Shown here: positions 1 through 9,100 of the stretch, one piece after another | Layout of the letters: each line of letters starts with the position of its first letter | Numbering within the stretch: position 1 is the stretch's first letter | NCBI RefSeq assembly: GCF_004328645.1 | Contig: NZ_CP031395.1 | Span: 2,009,501 to 2,073,500, forward strand | Source: Hylemonella gracilis | GTDB taxonomy: Bacteria; Pseudomonadota; Gammaproteobacteria; Burkholderiales; Burkholderiaceae_C | Direction: 5' to 3' | Length of the DNA: 64,000 nt | The notes under the pieces: model-generated | The model's input: only the letters and a program-made list of their open reading frames with translations | The model's database searches: none | Told to the model about the DNA's origin: nothing | Program-made: the position numbers and the translations under genes

Positions 1-1912
1 CGTTGACCAGGGTCTGCTTGCCACCGTCGCCCACCAGGCCGGGAACGGCCGCCAGCAGCATGCAGTTCGTGACGTCGGTGTAGGCGCCGTCGTCGGTTTC
101 CAGCCAAGCCAGGCCCGGCACGGCTTGGCTGAACCAAAGGCCATCGGGGCTGGAGAAGTCGTTGTCCGCCGTCAGGCCCGACAGGTTCACGTCAGGCGAG
201 CTGCCGGCGCGCGCGCCGAAGAGGTAAACGTCCCACTGGAAGGCGAGGGAGGTCGGCTTGCCACCCGCGTCGGCGAAGCGCACGATGTGCCCGTTGGGGT
301 TGCCCCATTGGTCTTCCTTCTTGCCACCGTCCTTGCCGGTCTTGGGGTCGTTGTAATAACGCGGGTTGGCCGGGCTGGTCTTGTCGATGGGGCGCGAGCG
401 GGCGTTGGTGTTGGTCAGTGTGACGTAGACGTCGCCGGTGCGCGGATTGGCCGCGGCCCATTCGGGGCGGTCCATGCGCGTGGCGCCGACGGCGTCCGCC
501 GCCAGACGTGCGTGCACCAGCACATCGGCCTGGCTGGCGAAGGCATAACTCTTGTTGTCGGCGTCGATGCCGTTCTTGCCGAAGCTCAGTTCCAGCCATT
601 CGCCGCTGCCGTCGTCCTTGAACTTGGCGACGTAGAGCGTGCCCGCGTCCATGTACTTGTCACCCGCGGCCAGGCCCTTGCCGGTGTCCTTCGGGTCCCA
701 GTTGCGCGCGGAGACGAATTTGTAGATGTACTCGTTGCGCGCGTCGTCACCCATGTACCAGACCAGGGGCTGACCGGGCACGACCGGGCCCAGGCAGGCG
801 CCTTCGTGGCCGAAGCGGCCCAGGGCGGTGCGTTTTTTCGGCGTGCTCTTGGGATTGAAGGGGTCGATTTCCACCACCCAGCCATAGGTGTTGGCGACGT
901 TGCGGTAGTCCGCCGTGGGATGGGCGCCGCGCACCTCGGTGTTCCAGCGGGCGTAGAGGTCATCGTCACCCACCGTGGCCCAGCCCTCGCGGCCGGTGCC
1001 CGCGACGCCGTAGCGCTTGAAGGCCGCGAGTTCCTTGGCGCTGCGCTGGGCATCGTCGGCGGCCAGGCGGCGGAAGTAGCCGGCCCAGTTTTCCTCGCAG
1101 GTCAGGTAGGTGCCCCAGGGGGTGGTGCCGTTGGCGCAGTTGTTCACGGTGCCCCGGGTCTTGCTGCCGTCGGGCGCGTACTTGGTCTTCACGAAGTCGG
1201 TGCCCGCGACGGGGCCGGAGAGCACCATCTCGGTCAAGGTATGGATGCGGCGGTTGTAGCGCGAATCCTGGCTGTAGCTCCAGGACTGGCCTTTGCTGCG
1301 CGTTTCGATCACGCTCACGCCATGCAGGTAGAACTCGCGCTGGACTTCACGCGCATCGGTGCGACGGGCCTCGTCCTTTGCTCCGGCGATGGTCTGGCCG
1401 GCAACGTGCAGGAAAGCGGGTGTGATGGCTTCGTGGTTCATCACCAGCAGGCCGCGCTCGGCCGCCCGCGGCGCCCAGTGGCCTTGCGCGTCCATGCCGA
1501 ACCAGGTCATGCCGTCATGGTGGTCACCCGCGCGACGGTCGTAGCTGGCCGGATCGTCCGTGCCGTCATTCTTGTAGGCCGGGACGCCCGCGGCGATCGG
1601 GTCGCCCAGGCGGTAGAGCACGCGGGCCGTGTAACCCGGCGGCACCGCCACCCGGTCGTCCAGATGCTTGGCCACGGTGCCGAAACTCAGGCTGGGCGCC
1701 GCGCTGCGCGCGTCCGCCGCGGCGGCGATCGTGGAATAGCCGAGACCGCCGATGCCGCCCAGCATGGCGGCGCCTGCGGTTCCAGCGCGCAGCAGGCCGC
1801 GACGGCTGATGCGCGTGGCGATCAGCGTTTCCAGCGCGGTCTCGCGGCTGGGGTTGTGGCCGATGTCATCGGGATCGATGGCGGGGGTGAAGGGCGTGTG
1901 GCTTAGGTTCAT
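1..1912 (-). CDS. phoX: PhoX-family alkaline phosphatase (3' end outside window)
   Basis: Secreted phosphomonoesterase of the PhoX/DUF839 family, expected to release phosphate from organic phosphoesters in the periplasm or outside the cell. The start ATG is at 1912-1910 and about 637 codons are visible with no stop before the window edge. A twin-arginine motif (SRRGLLRAG) near residue 37 and a following hydrophobic Ala/Gly stretch indicate Tat export, as known for PhoX. Family-typical segments include the YTARVLYRLGDPI region, NHEAITP, GTVNNCANGTTPWGT, TCEENW and FGHEGA. It diverges from pstS and shares a promoter region with a Pho box facing it, which supports PhoB control. The opposite-strand open frame of similar length is a GC-codon shadow. 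Confidence 0.93.
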   Translation of the reverse strand, partial: MNLSHTPFTPAIDPDDIGHNPSRETALETLIATRISRRGLLRAGTAGAAMLGGIGGLGYSTIAAAADARSAAPSLSFGTVAKHLDDRVAVPPGYTARVLYRLGDPIAAGVPAYKNDGTDDPASYDRRAGDHHDGMTWFGMDAQGHWAPRAAERGLLVMNHEAITPAFLHVAGQTIAGAKDEARRTDAREVQREFYLHGVSVIETRSKGQSWSYSQDSRYNRRIHTLTEMVLSGPVAGTDFVKTKYAPDGSKTRGTVNNCANGTTPWGTYLTCEENWAGYFRRLAADDAQRSAKELAAFKRYGVAGTGREGWATVGDDDLYARWNTEVRGAHPTADYRNVANTYGWVVEIDPFNPKSTPKKRTALGRFGHEGACLGPVVPGQPLVWYMGDDARNEYIYKFVSARNWDPKDTGKGLAAGDKYMDAGTLYVAKFKDDGSGEWLELSFGKNGIDADNKSYAFASQADVLVHARLAADAVGATRMDRPEWAAANPRTGDVYVTLTNTNARSRPIDKTSPANPRYYNDPKTGKDGGKKEDQWGNPNGHIVRFADAGGKPTSLAFQWDVYLFGARAGSSPDVNLSGLTADNDFSSPDGLWFSQAVPGLAWLETDDGAYTDVTNCMLLAAVPGLVGDGGKQTLVN

Positions 1913-2008
1913 GATGCGGGCCTTGTCATCAGGGGAGTCATCGGAGCGGAGCGCGCGCAAGGGGCGGCGGCGGGCGCTGCAAAAGCGGGCCCATCTTGGG
2001 CAGGCTGT

Positions 2009-2026
2009 GTGACAGGGCCATGAACC
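2009..2026 (-). promoter_or_regulatory. Candidate Pho box for phoX
   Basis: Read on the minus strand, the sequence is GGTTCAT-GGCC-CTGTCAC: two 7-mers separated by 4 bases (11-base period), the PhoB site layout. The second half matches the CTGTCAT/C consensus; the first half keeps only TTCAT. A weak -10-like CAAGAT lies 10 bases further toward phoX (1998-1993). Site type is known; this assignment is inference. Confidence 0.55.
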
Positions 2027-2050
2027 CCGCGCTACACTGCGGCGCCCCGG

Positions 2051-2083
2051 ATGTCACAGGCGTGTCATAAAAGGTTCTTAAAT
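2051..2083 (+). promoter_or_regulatory. Pho box and -10 for pstS
   Basis: ATGTCAC-AGGC-GTGTCAT at 2051-2068 gives two TGTCA-type 7-mers exactly 11 bases apart, as in PhoB boxes. A TTAAAT -10-like hexamer (2078-2083) begins 9 bases after the box, the geometry expected when PhoB replaces the -35 element. pstS starts 38 bases beyond the hexamer. Confidence 0.75.
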
Positions 2084-2120
2084 TCAGGCTGCTTTCCAAA
2101 CAACCTCACAGGAGTCCTCC

Positions 2121-3128
2121 ATGAAAGCCAGCTTGAATTTCCGCATCCTGGGCCTGAGCGCCGCCCTGGCATTCGCCGGCATCGCGTCCGCCCAGAACGT
2201 GACTGGCGCAGGCGCCAGCTTCCCGGCCCCGCTGTACGCCAAGTGGGCGTCCGACTACGCCAAGGCGACCGGCGCGCAGATCAACTACCAATCCGTGGGC
2301 TCTGGTGCCGGCATCAAGCAGATCGAGGCCAAGACCGTCGATTTCGGTGCCTCCGACGCGCCGCTGAAGGATGAGCAACTGGCCGAGAAGGGCCTGGTGC
2401 AGTTCCCCACCGTCATGGGCGGCGTGGTGCCCGTGGTCAACATCAAGGGCATTCAGCCCGGCCAGCTCAAGCTGACCGGCGCCATCCTGGCCGACATCTA
2501 CCTGGGCAAGATCACCAAGTGGAATGACCCCGCCATCGTCGCCATCAACAAGGACCTGAAGCTGGAAGACGAACTGATCGCCGTGGTTCGCCGCGCCGAC
2601 GGTTCGGGCACCAGCTTCCTGTTCACCAACTACCTGAGCAAGGTCAGCCCCGAGTGGAAGGACAAGGTTGGTGAAGGCACCGCCGTCAACTGGCCCACGG
2701 GCGCGGGTGGCAAGGGCAACGAAGGCGTTGCCGCTTTCGTGAGCCGCCTGCCCAGCTCCATCGGCTACGTCGAGTACGCCTACGTCAAGCAAAACAAGAT
2801 GACCTACGCCCTGCTGCAGAACGCCGCTGGCCAGTTCGTCTCGCCCGACATCGACGCCTTCAAGGCCGCCGCCGCCGGTGCCCAGTGGGACAAGAGCTTC
2901 TACCAGGTGCTGACCAACCAGTCCGGTGCGAAGTCCTGGCCCATCACCGGCGCGACCTTCATCCTGATGCACGCCAAGCAGGACAAGCCCGCGCAAGGCG
3001 AAGCCGTCAAGAAGTTCTTCGAGTGGGCCTACAAGAATGGTGACAGCACCGCCGAAGGCCTTGACTACGTGACCATGCCCGCCGGCGTGAAGGCTCAGAT
3101 CACCAAGCTCTGGTCCACGGTCAAGTAA
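2121..3128 (+). CDS. pstS: Phosphate ABC transporter substrate-binding protein PstS
   Basis: Periplasmic phosphate receptor that delivers Pi to PstCAB. The 335-residue product has a Sec signal peptide ([11 protein letters not shown], cleavage near ASA-QN, residue 24) and the PstS hallmarks [36 protein letters not shown] and the Pi-contacting [11 protein letters not shown]. Length matches the family (about 330-345). The ATG is preceded by GGAG. It is the first gene of pstSCAB-phoU-phoBR, 72 bases upstream of pstC, and follows a Pho box, so strong induction under phosphate limitation is expected. Confidence 0.97.
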   Translation: MKASLNFRILGLSAALAFAGIASAQNVTGAGASFPAPLYAKWASDYAKATGAQINYQSVGSGAGIKQIEAKTVDFGASDAPLKDEQLAEKGLVQFPTVMGGVVPVVNIKGIQPGQLKLTGAILADIYLGKITKWNDPAIVAINKDLKLEDELIAVVRRADGSGTSFLFTNYLSKVSPEWKDKVGEGTAVNWPTGAGGKGNEGVAAFVSRLPSSIGYVEYAYVKQNKMTYALLQNAAGQFVSPDIDAFKAAAAGAQWDKSFYQVLTNQSGAKSWPITGATFILMHAKQDKPAQGEAVKKFFEWAYKNGDSTAEGLDYVTMPAGVKAQITKLWSTVK

Positions 3129-3138
3129 TCCAACCAAC

Positions 3139-3177
3139 GCGCTTTCTCGATGCCCGACCACGGTGTCTGGAAAGCGC
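3139..3177 (+). promoter_or_regulatory. Stem-loop between pstS and pstC
   Basis: Perfect 8-base arms GCGCTTTC (3139-3146) and GAAAGCGC (3170-3177) with a 23-base loop, and no T-run after it. Its place right after the receptor gene fits an mRNA-stabilising or processing element that raises pstS over the membrane genes. This is inference from position only. Confidence 0.4.
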
Positions 3178-3199
3178 CTGAAGCAAAAAGCAGCACGCC

Positions 3200-4201
3200 A
3201 TGAGCTCAACCCCCGCCGTTCTTGCCTCATTCCAAGCGGACTCCGGCATGAAATCCCGCATCAGGGCCCCTGGTGCCTGGTTTGACGTCGTGTTTGGTTG
3301 GCTGGCCCAGGCCTCGGCATGGCTGACTCTGGCGCTGCTGGCTGCCATCCTGGGTTCCCTGGTGGTGGGCGCCTGGCCCGCCATCCATGAATATGGCCTG
3401 GGCTTCCTGACGAGTTCCGTGTGGGACCCGGTGCAGGAAAAATTCGGCGGTCTCGTGATGATTTACGGGACGCTGGCCACCTCGGCCATTGCGCTGCTGA
3501 TTGCCGTGCCCGTGAGCTTCGGCATTGCGCTTTTCCTGACAGAAATGTGCCCGGCCTGGCTGAAGCGCCCGCTGGGCACGGCGATTGAATTGCTGGCGGC
3601 CGTGCCGTCCATCGTCTATGGCATGTGGGGCCTGCTGGTGTTTGGCCCCATCCTGGCCACCTGGGTGCAGCAGCCGCTGCAGAAGTTGTTGCACGGCGTG
3701 CCTTATCTGGGCGCGTTGGTGTCGGGGCCTCCGGTGGGCATCGGCATTCTGTCGGCGGGCATCATCCTTGCCATCATGATCATTCCCTTCATCGCGTCCG
3801 TGATGCGCGACGTGTTCGAAGTCACGCCGCCCATGCTGAAGGAATCCGCCTACGGGCTGGGTTCCACCACCTGGGAGGTGGTCTATCAGGTCGTGCTGCC
3901 CTACACCAAGACCGGTGTGGTCGGCGGCATCATGCTGGGCCTGGGTCGCGCGTTGGGCGAGACGATGGCCGTGACCTTCGTCATCGGCAACATGAACCAG
4001 CTCAACACGCTCTCTCTGTTCGACGCCGCCAACAGCATCACTTCGGCGCTGGCCAATGAATTCGCCGAAGCGGGTGCGGGCTTGCACCAGGCGGCGCTGA
4101 TCTACCTCGGCCTCGTGCTGTTCTTCATCACCTTCGTGGTGCTGTCTTTCTCCAAATTGTTGCTGGCCCAGCTCAAGAAGCGGGAAGGAGAAAAATCGTG
4201 A
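3200..4201 (+). CDS. pstC: Phosphate ABC transporter permease PstC
   Basis: One of two inner-membrane permease subunits of the high-affinity phosphate importer. The 333-residue sequence has about six hydrophobic segments and the permease coupling loop near [16 protein letters not shown], with the [18 protein letters not shown] stretch typical of PstC. Start is uncertain: ATG 3200 lacks a clear Shine-Dalgarno, and an in-frame ATG at 3248 is possible. The stop overlaps the pstA start by 4 bases (GTGA), indicating translational coupling. Confidence 0.95.
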   Translation: MSSTPAVLASFQADSGMKSRIRAPGAWFDVVFGWLAQASAWLTLALLAAILGSLVVGAWPAIHEYGLGFLTSSVWDPVQEKFGGLVMIYGTLATSAIALLIAVPVSFGIALFLTEMCPAWLKRPLGTAIELLAAVPSIVYGMWGLLVFGPILATWVQQPLQKLLHGVPYLGALVSGPPVGIGILSAGIILAIMIIPFIASVMRDVFEVTPPMLKESAYGLGSTTWEVVYQVVLPYTKTGVVGGIMLGLGRALGETMAVTFVIGNMNQLNTLSLFDAANSITSALANEFAEAGAGLHQAALIYLGLVLFFITFVVLSFSKLLLAQLKKREGEKS

Positions 4202-5064
4202 GCAAGACCATGGCACTTGAAGACATCCGCCGTGTCGCCTTTGCCAAGCGCAAGCGCATCAATGCGGTGGCGTTGACCCTCTCGCTCGGGGCCATGCTCT
4301 TCGGCCTGTTCTGGCTGTTCTGGATTCTTTGGGAAACCTTGCGCCTGGGGCTGGGTGGGCTGGCCCTGGCCACATTCACGCAGATGACGCCGCCCCCGAA
4401 CGAAGTGGGGGGCATTGCCAACGCGATTTATGGCTCCCTGATCATGGTGACGCTGGCGACCTTGATCGGCGCACCCATCGGCATTCTGGCCGGCATCTAC
4501 CTGGTGGAATACAACCCCAAGGGCTGGCTGGCCGAGACGACCCGCTTCGTCAATGACATCCTGCTGTCCGCGCCTTCCATCGTGATCGGCCTGTTCGTGT
4601 ATGCCGTCGTCGTGGCGCGCTTCAAGTCCTTCTCCGGCTGGGCTGGCGTGATCGCGCTGGCGCTGATCGTGATTCCAGTCGTGATCCGCACGACGGAAAA
4701 CATGCTCCAGCTGGTGCCCGCCGCCATGCGTGAAGCCGCTTATGCACTGGGCACGCCGAAGTGGAAGGTCATCACCATGATCACCCTGCGCGCCGCCATC
4801 GCCGGCGTGGTGACGGGCGTGCTGCTGGCCGTGGCGCGCATCGCGGGCGAGACAGCGCCGCTGCTGTTCACCGCGCTCAACAACCAGTTCTGGAATTCCG
4901 ATCTGAGCTCGCCCATGGCCAGCCTGCCGGTGACGATCTTCAAGTTCGCCATGAGCCCGTATGAGAACTGGCAACACCTGGCCTGGGCCGGCGTGCTGCT
5001 GATTACCGTGGCCGTGCTGGGACTCAACATCCTGGCGCGCCTGATGACCCGCAAGCCGCGCTGA
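4198..5064 (+). CDS. pstA: Phosphate ABC transporter permease PstA
   Basis: Second permease subunit of PstSCAB (288 aa; family about 280-300). It starts with GTG inside the pstC stop overlap, after GGGAAGGAG about 9 bases upstream. Membrane helices alternate with the coupling region [19 protein letters not shown]; the family motif [13 protein letters not shown] is near residue 71 and [14 protein letters not shown] near residue 215. pstB follows after 26 bases. Confidence 0.96.
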   Translation: MSKTMALEDIRRVAFAKRKRINAVALTLSLGAMLFGLFWLFWILWETLRLGLGGLALATFTQMTPPPNEVGGIANAIYGSLIMVTLATLIGAPIGILAGIYLVEYNPKGWLAETTRFVNDILLSAPSIVIGLFVYAVVVARFKSFSGWAGVIALALIVIPVVIRTTENMLQLVPAAMREAAYALGTPKWKVITMITLRAAIAGVVTGVLLAVARIAGETAPLLFTALNNQFWNSDLSSPMASLPVTIFKFAMSPYENWQHLAWAGVLLITVAVLGLNILARLMTRKPR

Positions 5065-5090
5065 CGCACAACGACACGGAAACACGCCCC

Positions 5091-5954
5091 ATGTTCGCCA
5101 GCGACCGCTCCCCCAATGCCTCCGGACCCGAAACGCCCGTGATGAATGCCATGGAAACACCCCACGCTCCCTCCGCCGCGCCCGTGAACGCAGCCGCCGT
5201 TCCCTCCAAGATCGCCGTGCGCGACCTGAACTTTTACTACGGCAAGTTCCACGCGCTCAAGGGCATCAACCTCGATATCCCCAAGGACAAGGTGACGGCC
5301 TTCATTGGTCCCTCGGGCTGCGGCAAGTCCACCTTGCTGCGCGTGTTCAACCGTATGTACGCGCTCTACCCCGAGCAGCGTGCCGAGGGCCAGGTGCTGC
5401 TGGACGGCGACAACCTGCTGACCAGCAAGCAGGACGTGGCCCTGCTGCGCGCGCGCGTGGGCATGGTGTTCCAGAAACCCACGCCCTTCCCGATGTCGAT
5501 CTACGACAACGTGGCCTTCGGCATCAAGCTCTTCGAGTCCCTGTCCGACACCGACATGGAAGAGCGCGTGGAATGGGCGCTGCGCAAGGCCGCGCTGTGG
5601 AACGAGGTGAAGGACAAGCTGCGCCAGAGCGGCTCCAGCCTCTCGGGTGGACAGCAGCAGCGCCTGTGCATCGCGCGCGGCATCGCCATCCGTCCCGAGG
5701 TGCTGTTGCTCGATGAACCCTGCTCGGCGCTGGACCCGATTTCCACCGGCAAGATTGAGGAGTTGATCACCGAGTTGAAGAACGACTACACGGTGGTCAT
5801 CGTCACGCACAACATGCAGCAGGCCGCGCGCTGCAGCGACTACACGGCCTACATGTACCTGGGCGAACTGATCGAGTTCGGCGACACCGAGCAGATCTTC
5901 TTCAAGCCGGTCCGCCAGGAAACGGAAGACTACATCACCGGTCGCTTCGGTTGA
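5091..5954 (+). CDS. pstB: Phosphate ABC transporter ATPase PstB
   Basis: Cytoplasmic ATPase that powers phosphate import. Walker [10 protein letters not shown] is at residues 73-81, the signature LSGGQQQR near 186 and Walker [14 protein letters not shown] near 205, followed by the switch histidine in [15 protein letters not shown]. From ATG 5091 the product is 287 aa, about 30 longer than usual. The Pro/Ala-rich first 40 residues suggest the true start may be ATG 5142 or 5151. Sits between pstA and phoU in the same operon. Confidence 0.96.
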   Translation: MFASDRSPNASGPETPVMNAMETPHAPSAAPVNAAAVPSKIAVRDLNFYYGKFHALKGINLDIPKDKVTAFIGPSGCGKSTLLRVFNRMYALYPEQRAEGQVLLDGDNLLTSKQDVALLRARVGMVFQKPTPFPMSIYDNVAFGIKLFESLSDTDMEERVEWALRKAALWNEVKDKLRQSGSSLSGGQQQRLCIARGIAIRPEVLLLDEPCSALDPISTGKIEELITELKNDYTVVIVTHNMQQAARCSDYTAYMYLGELIEFGDTEQIFFKPVRQETEDYITGRFG

Positions 5955-6010
5955 GCGATTGCGCCAACCCAGCAAGTCGTAGACGTACCGAACCGCAGGA
6001 AAACCGCACC

Positions 6011-6712
6011 ATGCCCGAAAAACATCTTTCCACCCAGTTCGACAGCGAACTGAGCACCATCTCCAGCCGCGTCATGGAAATGGGCGGCCTGGTCGAATCC
6101 CAGGTGCAGCAGGCCATCCTGGCGCTGGCCCAATTCAACGCCGAGGCGGCGCGCGAAGTCATCGCGCTGGAAAAGCGCGTCAATGACATGGACATCGCGC
6201 TGGACCACGAGATTTCCTCCATCATCGCGCGGCGCCAGCCCACGGCGCGTGACCTGCGCCTGCTGATGGCCGTGTCCAAGGCCGTGGCCAACCTGGAACG
6301 TGCGGGCGACGAGGCCGAGAAGATGGCGCGCATGGTGCTGTCCATCCTCGAAGCTGGCGCGCCGCGCGCGCTGCCCGCGCCGGCCCTGCGCATGGAGGCG
6401 GATCTCGCCGCCAGCCAGCTGCGCAAGTCGCTCGATGCCTTCGCCCGCCTGGACACGACCGCCGCCGCCGCCATTCTGCGCGAGGACGACCTGATCGATC
6501 GCGAGTTTGGCAGCTTCACGCGCGTGCTCATCACCTACATGATGGAAGACCCGCGCACGATCTCCAGCAGCCTGGACCTGCTGTTCCTGGCCAAGGCCAT
6601 CGAACGTGTCGGCGACCATGCCAAGAACATCGCCGAGCTCATCATCTACATCGTCAAGGGCGCGGACGTGCGCCACCATACGATCGAAGAGATTGAGGCG
6701 ATGCTGAAGTGA
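6011..6712 (+). CDS. phoU: Phosphate signalling regulator PhoU
   Basis: Peripheral membrane regulator that links PstSCAB to PhoR and restrains Pho signalling when phosphate is plentiful. ATG 6011 follows AGGAAAACCGCACC; an upstream in-frame start at 5951 would overlap pstB and lacks homologous character. The 233-residue product shows the two-repeat PhoU helical fold with metal-binding D/E motifs: ALEKRVNDMDIALDHEI (about residue 50) and LERAGDEAEKMARM in the first repeat, and AIERVGDHAKNIAELI in the second. Confidence 0.96.
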   Translation: MPEKHLSTQFDSELSTISSRVMEMGGLVESQVQQAILALAQFNAEAAREVIALEKRVNDMDIALDHEISSIIARRQPTARDLRLLMAVSKAVANLERAGDEAEKMARMVLSILEAGAPRALPAPALRMEADLAASQLRKSLDAFARLDTTAAAAILREDDLIDREFGSFTRVLITYMMEDPRTISSSLDLLFLAKAIERVGDHAKNIAELIIYIVKGADVRHHTIEEIEAMLK

Positions 6713-6724
6713 ACACCTCCAGGC

Positions 6725-6800
6725 TCCGATCGCTTCGTTCGTTGCGCCATCCCCCTCCTGGGGGCGCTCCTGGCGGCCCGGCAAAGCCGGTTCCGCGGGA
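6725..6800. repeat. GC-rich interspersed palindromic element (REP-like)
   Basis: Noncoding phoU-phoB spacer with nested short palindromes: CCCCCTCCTGGGGG, CCGGCAAAGCCGG and CCGCGG. The architecture recalls the short GC-rich intergenic elements common in Comamonadaceae and resembles the segment at 18862-18946 in style, though the two are not the same sequence. It could also act as a hairpin separating phoU from phoB expression. Family assignment is from memory of such elements. Confidence 0.4.
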
Positions 6801-6857
6801 GCCTTGGCTTGCACGGGGATGCGTTGCAGAGCTTGGAGACCAAGGGACGCTTGGAGA

Positions 6858-7556
6858 ATGAAGCAACCTATTGTCCTCATCGTCGAAGACGAACCGGCCA
6901 TCGCCGAATTGATCGCCGTCAACCTGCGCCACAATGGCTTTCAACCCACGCTGGCGCTCGACGGCGAGAGCGCGCAGCGCGAGATCGACGCCATGCTGCC
7001 GGACCTGGTGCTGCTGGACTGGATGCTGCCCGGTGCCAGCGGTCTGACCCTGGCGCGACGCTGGCGCGGCGATCCACGCACCAAGGCCGTTCCCATCATC
7101 ATGCTGACCGCGCGCGGCGACGAGGCCGACCGCGTGGCCGGGCTGGACGCGGGCGCCGACGATTACATGGCCAAGCCTTTCTCCACCAAGGAAATGCTTG
7201 CGCGCATCCGCGCAGTGCTGCGCCGCCGCGCGCCCGAGCAGGCGGCGGTGACGCTGGAGGCGGGCCGCCTGAAGTTGGACACCGCGACCCACCGCGTGAG
7301 TTTCGACGAACAACTGCTCAAGCTCGGTCCCACCGAGTTCAAGCTGCTGCACTACCTGATGAGCCACGCTGAGCGGGTGCACAGCCGCGGCCAGTTGCTC
7401 GACAAGGTCTGGGGCGACCATGTCTTCATCGAGGAACGCACGGTGGACGTGCACATCAAGCGCCTGCGCGAGGCGCTGGGCGCGGCCGCGCCGATGATCG
7501 AGACCGTGCGCGGCGCGGGCTATCGACTCACCACCCAGGCGGTCACCACCTCCTGA
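6858..7556 (+). CDS. phoB: Phosphate regulon response regulator PhoB
   Basis: OmpR/PhoB-type response regulator of 232 aa. The receiver domain has acidic pocket VEDEP, phosphoacceptor D54 in LLDWMLPG, and the switch lysine in DYMAKPFS. The C-terminal winged helix runs from about 130, with recognition-helix region HVFIEERTVDVHIKRLREAL. Start ATG 6858 is set by TTGGAG just upstream and by the universal N-terminus (PIVLIVEDEP). It should bind the Pho boxes at 2009-2068. It is followed by phoR after 85 bases. Confidence 0.96.
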   Translation: MKQPIVLIVEDEPAIAELIAVNLRHNGFQPTLALDGESAQREIDAMLPDLVLLDWMLPGASGLTLARRWRGDPRTKAVPIIMLTARGDEADRVAGLDAGADDYMAKPFSTKEMLARIRAVLRRRAPEQAAVTLEAGRLKLDTATHRVSFDEQLLKLGPTEFKLLHYLMSHAERVHSRGQLLDKVWGDHVFIEERTVDVHIKRLREALGAAAPMIETVRGAGYRLTTQAVTTS

Positions 7557-7641
7557 ACCTGACGGTGGTCTAATCCAGCCCGCGCCCCGTGGCGGATGGC
7601 TCGGTGCCGTCAGGCCCGGTCCGCTGTTCACAGGCCTTGCC

Positions 7642-9042
7642 ATGTTGCTGCGCATTTTCTCTTTTCTGCTGTTCCAGGCGTTGGGCGCATGGCTGGGTTA
7701 CCAGATTGCACCCGAAGCCTTGCAGATCCGCGGCATGCTCGCGGGCATGCTGGGCGCGGGCATGCTCTGGGGTCTGTACGACTTCACGCGCGGCCTGCGC
7801 GTGCTGCACTGGCTGCGCGCCGATGCGCTGGCGATCGCTCCGCCCCTGCGCCTGGGACTCTGGGGCCAGGTCGCCGAGCGGGTGAGCCGCGCGGCCCGCA
7901 TGCGCGAGCGCGCTGCGCGCGAGAGCGAGCTCCGCCTGCAGAACGTCCTGTCCGCCTTGCAGGCCTCGCCCAACGGCGTGCTGCTGCTGGATGCCGCGGG
8001 CCGCATCGAGTGGCTCAACCAGACGGCGGCGGCGCACCTGGGGCTGGACCCGGCGCGTGACCTGCAGCAGCACCTGGTCAACCTGGTGCGCAACCCGGCC
8101 TTCACCGCCTACCTGGCTTCGGGTCAGTATGGGGGCGGCGTGACCCTGCCGGGGCGCAACCACAGCAGCATGAATCCAGTGCGCCTGTCCGTGCAGTTGC
8201 ACGAATATGGCGAGGGTCGACGCCTGTTGCTCTCGCGCGACGTGACCATGTTCGAGCAGGCAGAGGCCATGCGCCGCGACTTCGTGGCGAATGTCTCGCA
8301 CGAGATCCGCACCCCGCTGACTGTGCTGTCCGGTTTCGTCGAGACCTTGCAGACCCTGCCCCTGCAGGAGGACGAGCGCGCGCGCTACCTCGACCTCATG
8401 GCCCAACAGGCCGAGCGCATGCAGGCCCTGGTGAGCGATCTGCTGATGCTGTCGCGTCTGGAAGGCAGCCCGCCGCCCGGGGGCGGCGAATGGTTGGCCT
8501 TGCAGGCGGTGATGCGTCAGCTGCAGCAGGAGGCCCAGACCCTGTCGGCTGTTTTGCACCCGGTGCGGTCGGGTGCGTCCGTGAGCCTGTCGCCGGCCAC
8601 CCCTGGCATGAAAGAGGGAGGGCAGACGCTGGATTTCGAACCCGCGCCGGCCTATGAACTTGCGGGCGCGGGTACTGAGCTGCACAGCGCCTTGTCCAAC
8701 CTCGTGAGCAATGCGGTGCGCTATACCCCCGCCGATGGCACGGTGCGTTGTGGCTGGCGCCTGCTGCAGACTGATGGCCGCATCGACGGCGCCGAGTTCT
8801 GGGTTCAGGACACCGGCCCGGGCATCGCCGCGGAGCACATTCCCCGCCTGACCGAGCGCTTCTACCGGGTGGACCGCAGCCGCTCGCGCGAGACCGGCGG
8901 CACCGGCCTCGGCCTGGCCATCGTCAAGCACGTGGCCCAACGGCACGGCGCGGAACTGAAGATCGACAGTGTCCTCGGCCAGGGTTCGCGTTTCGCCTTG
9001 GTCTTTCCGGCCCACCGCCTGAGGCCCGTGGCCGCGCATTGA
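7642..9042 (+). CDS. phoR: Phosphate regulon sensor histidine kinase PhoR
   Basis: Membrane-anchored sensor kinase, 466 aa. An N-terminal hydrophobic hairpin (residues 1-45) lacks a large periplasmic domain, as is usual for PhoR. A PAS domain spans about 100-205, and the H-box FVANVSHEIRTPLTVLSGF places the phosphorylated His at 220. The ATPase domain has N-box LVSNAVRYTP, G1 DTGPGIA and G2 GGTGLGLAIVKHV. It takes its input through PstSCAB-PhoU and phosphorylates PhoB. It ends the operon, facing a convergent receptor gene. Confidence 0.96.
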   Translation: MLLRIFSFLLFQALGAWLGYQIAPEALQIRGMLAGMLGAGMLWGLYDFTRGLRVLHWLRADALAIAPPLRLGLWGQVAERVSRAARMRERAARESELRLQNVLSALQASPNGVLLLDAAGRIEWLNQTAAAHLGLDPARDLQQHLVNLVRNPAFTAYLASGQYGGGVTLPGRNHSSMNPVRLSVQLHEYGEGRRLLLSRDVTMFEQAEAMRRDFVANVSHEIRTPLTVLSGFVETLQTLPLQEDERARYLDLMAQQAERMQALVSDLLMLSRLEGSPPPGGGEWLALQAVMRQLQQEAQTLSAVLHPVRSGASVSLSPATPGMKEGGQTLDFEPAPAYELAGAGTELHSALSNLVSNAVRYTPADGTVRCGWRLLQTDGRIDGAEFWVQDTGPGIAAEHIPRLTERFYRVDRSRSRETGGTGLGLAIVKHVAQRHGAELKIDSVLGQGSRFALVFPAHRLRPVAAH

Positions 9043-9082
9043 CGAGGCCGGGCTTGTGCGGGCTGCCCGGGCTCCACGGTCC

Positions 9083-9099
9083 CGGCGGGGTGCCCGCCG
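9083..9099. terminator. Hairpin between convergent phoR and receptor gene
   Basis: CGGCGGG-GTG-CCCGCCG, a 7-base perfect stem directly abutting the stop codon of the minus-strand receptor gene. No T-run follows on either strand, so it is a weak bidirectional terminator or 3'-end stabiliser candidate. Confidence 0.35.
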
Positions 9100-9100
9100 C

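Noticed and set aside
125..1906. 593-aa open frame on the + strand
   Set aside because: It lies antisense to phoX, whose protein is recognisable throughout. Long antisense frames are expected in GC-rich DNA with strong third-position bias.
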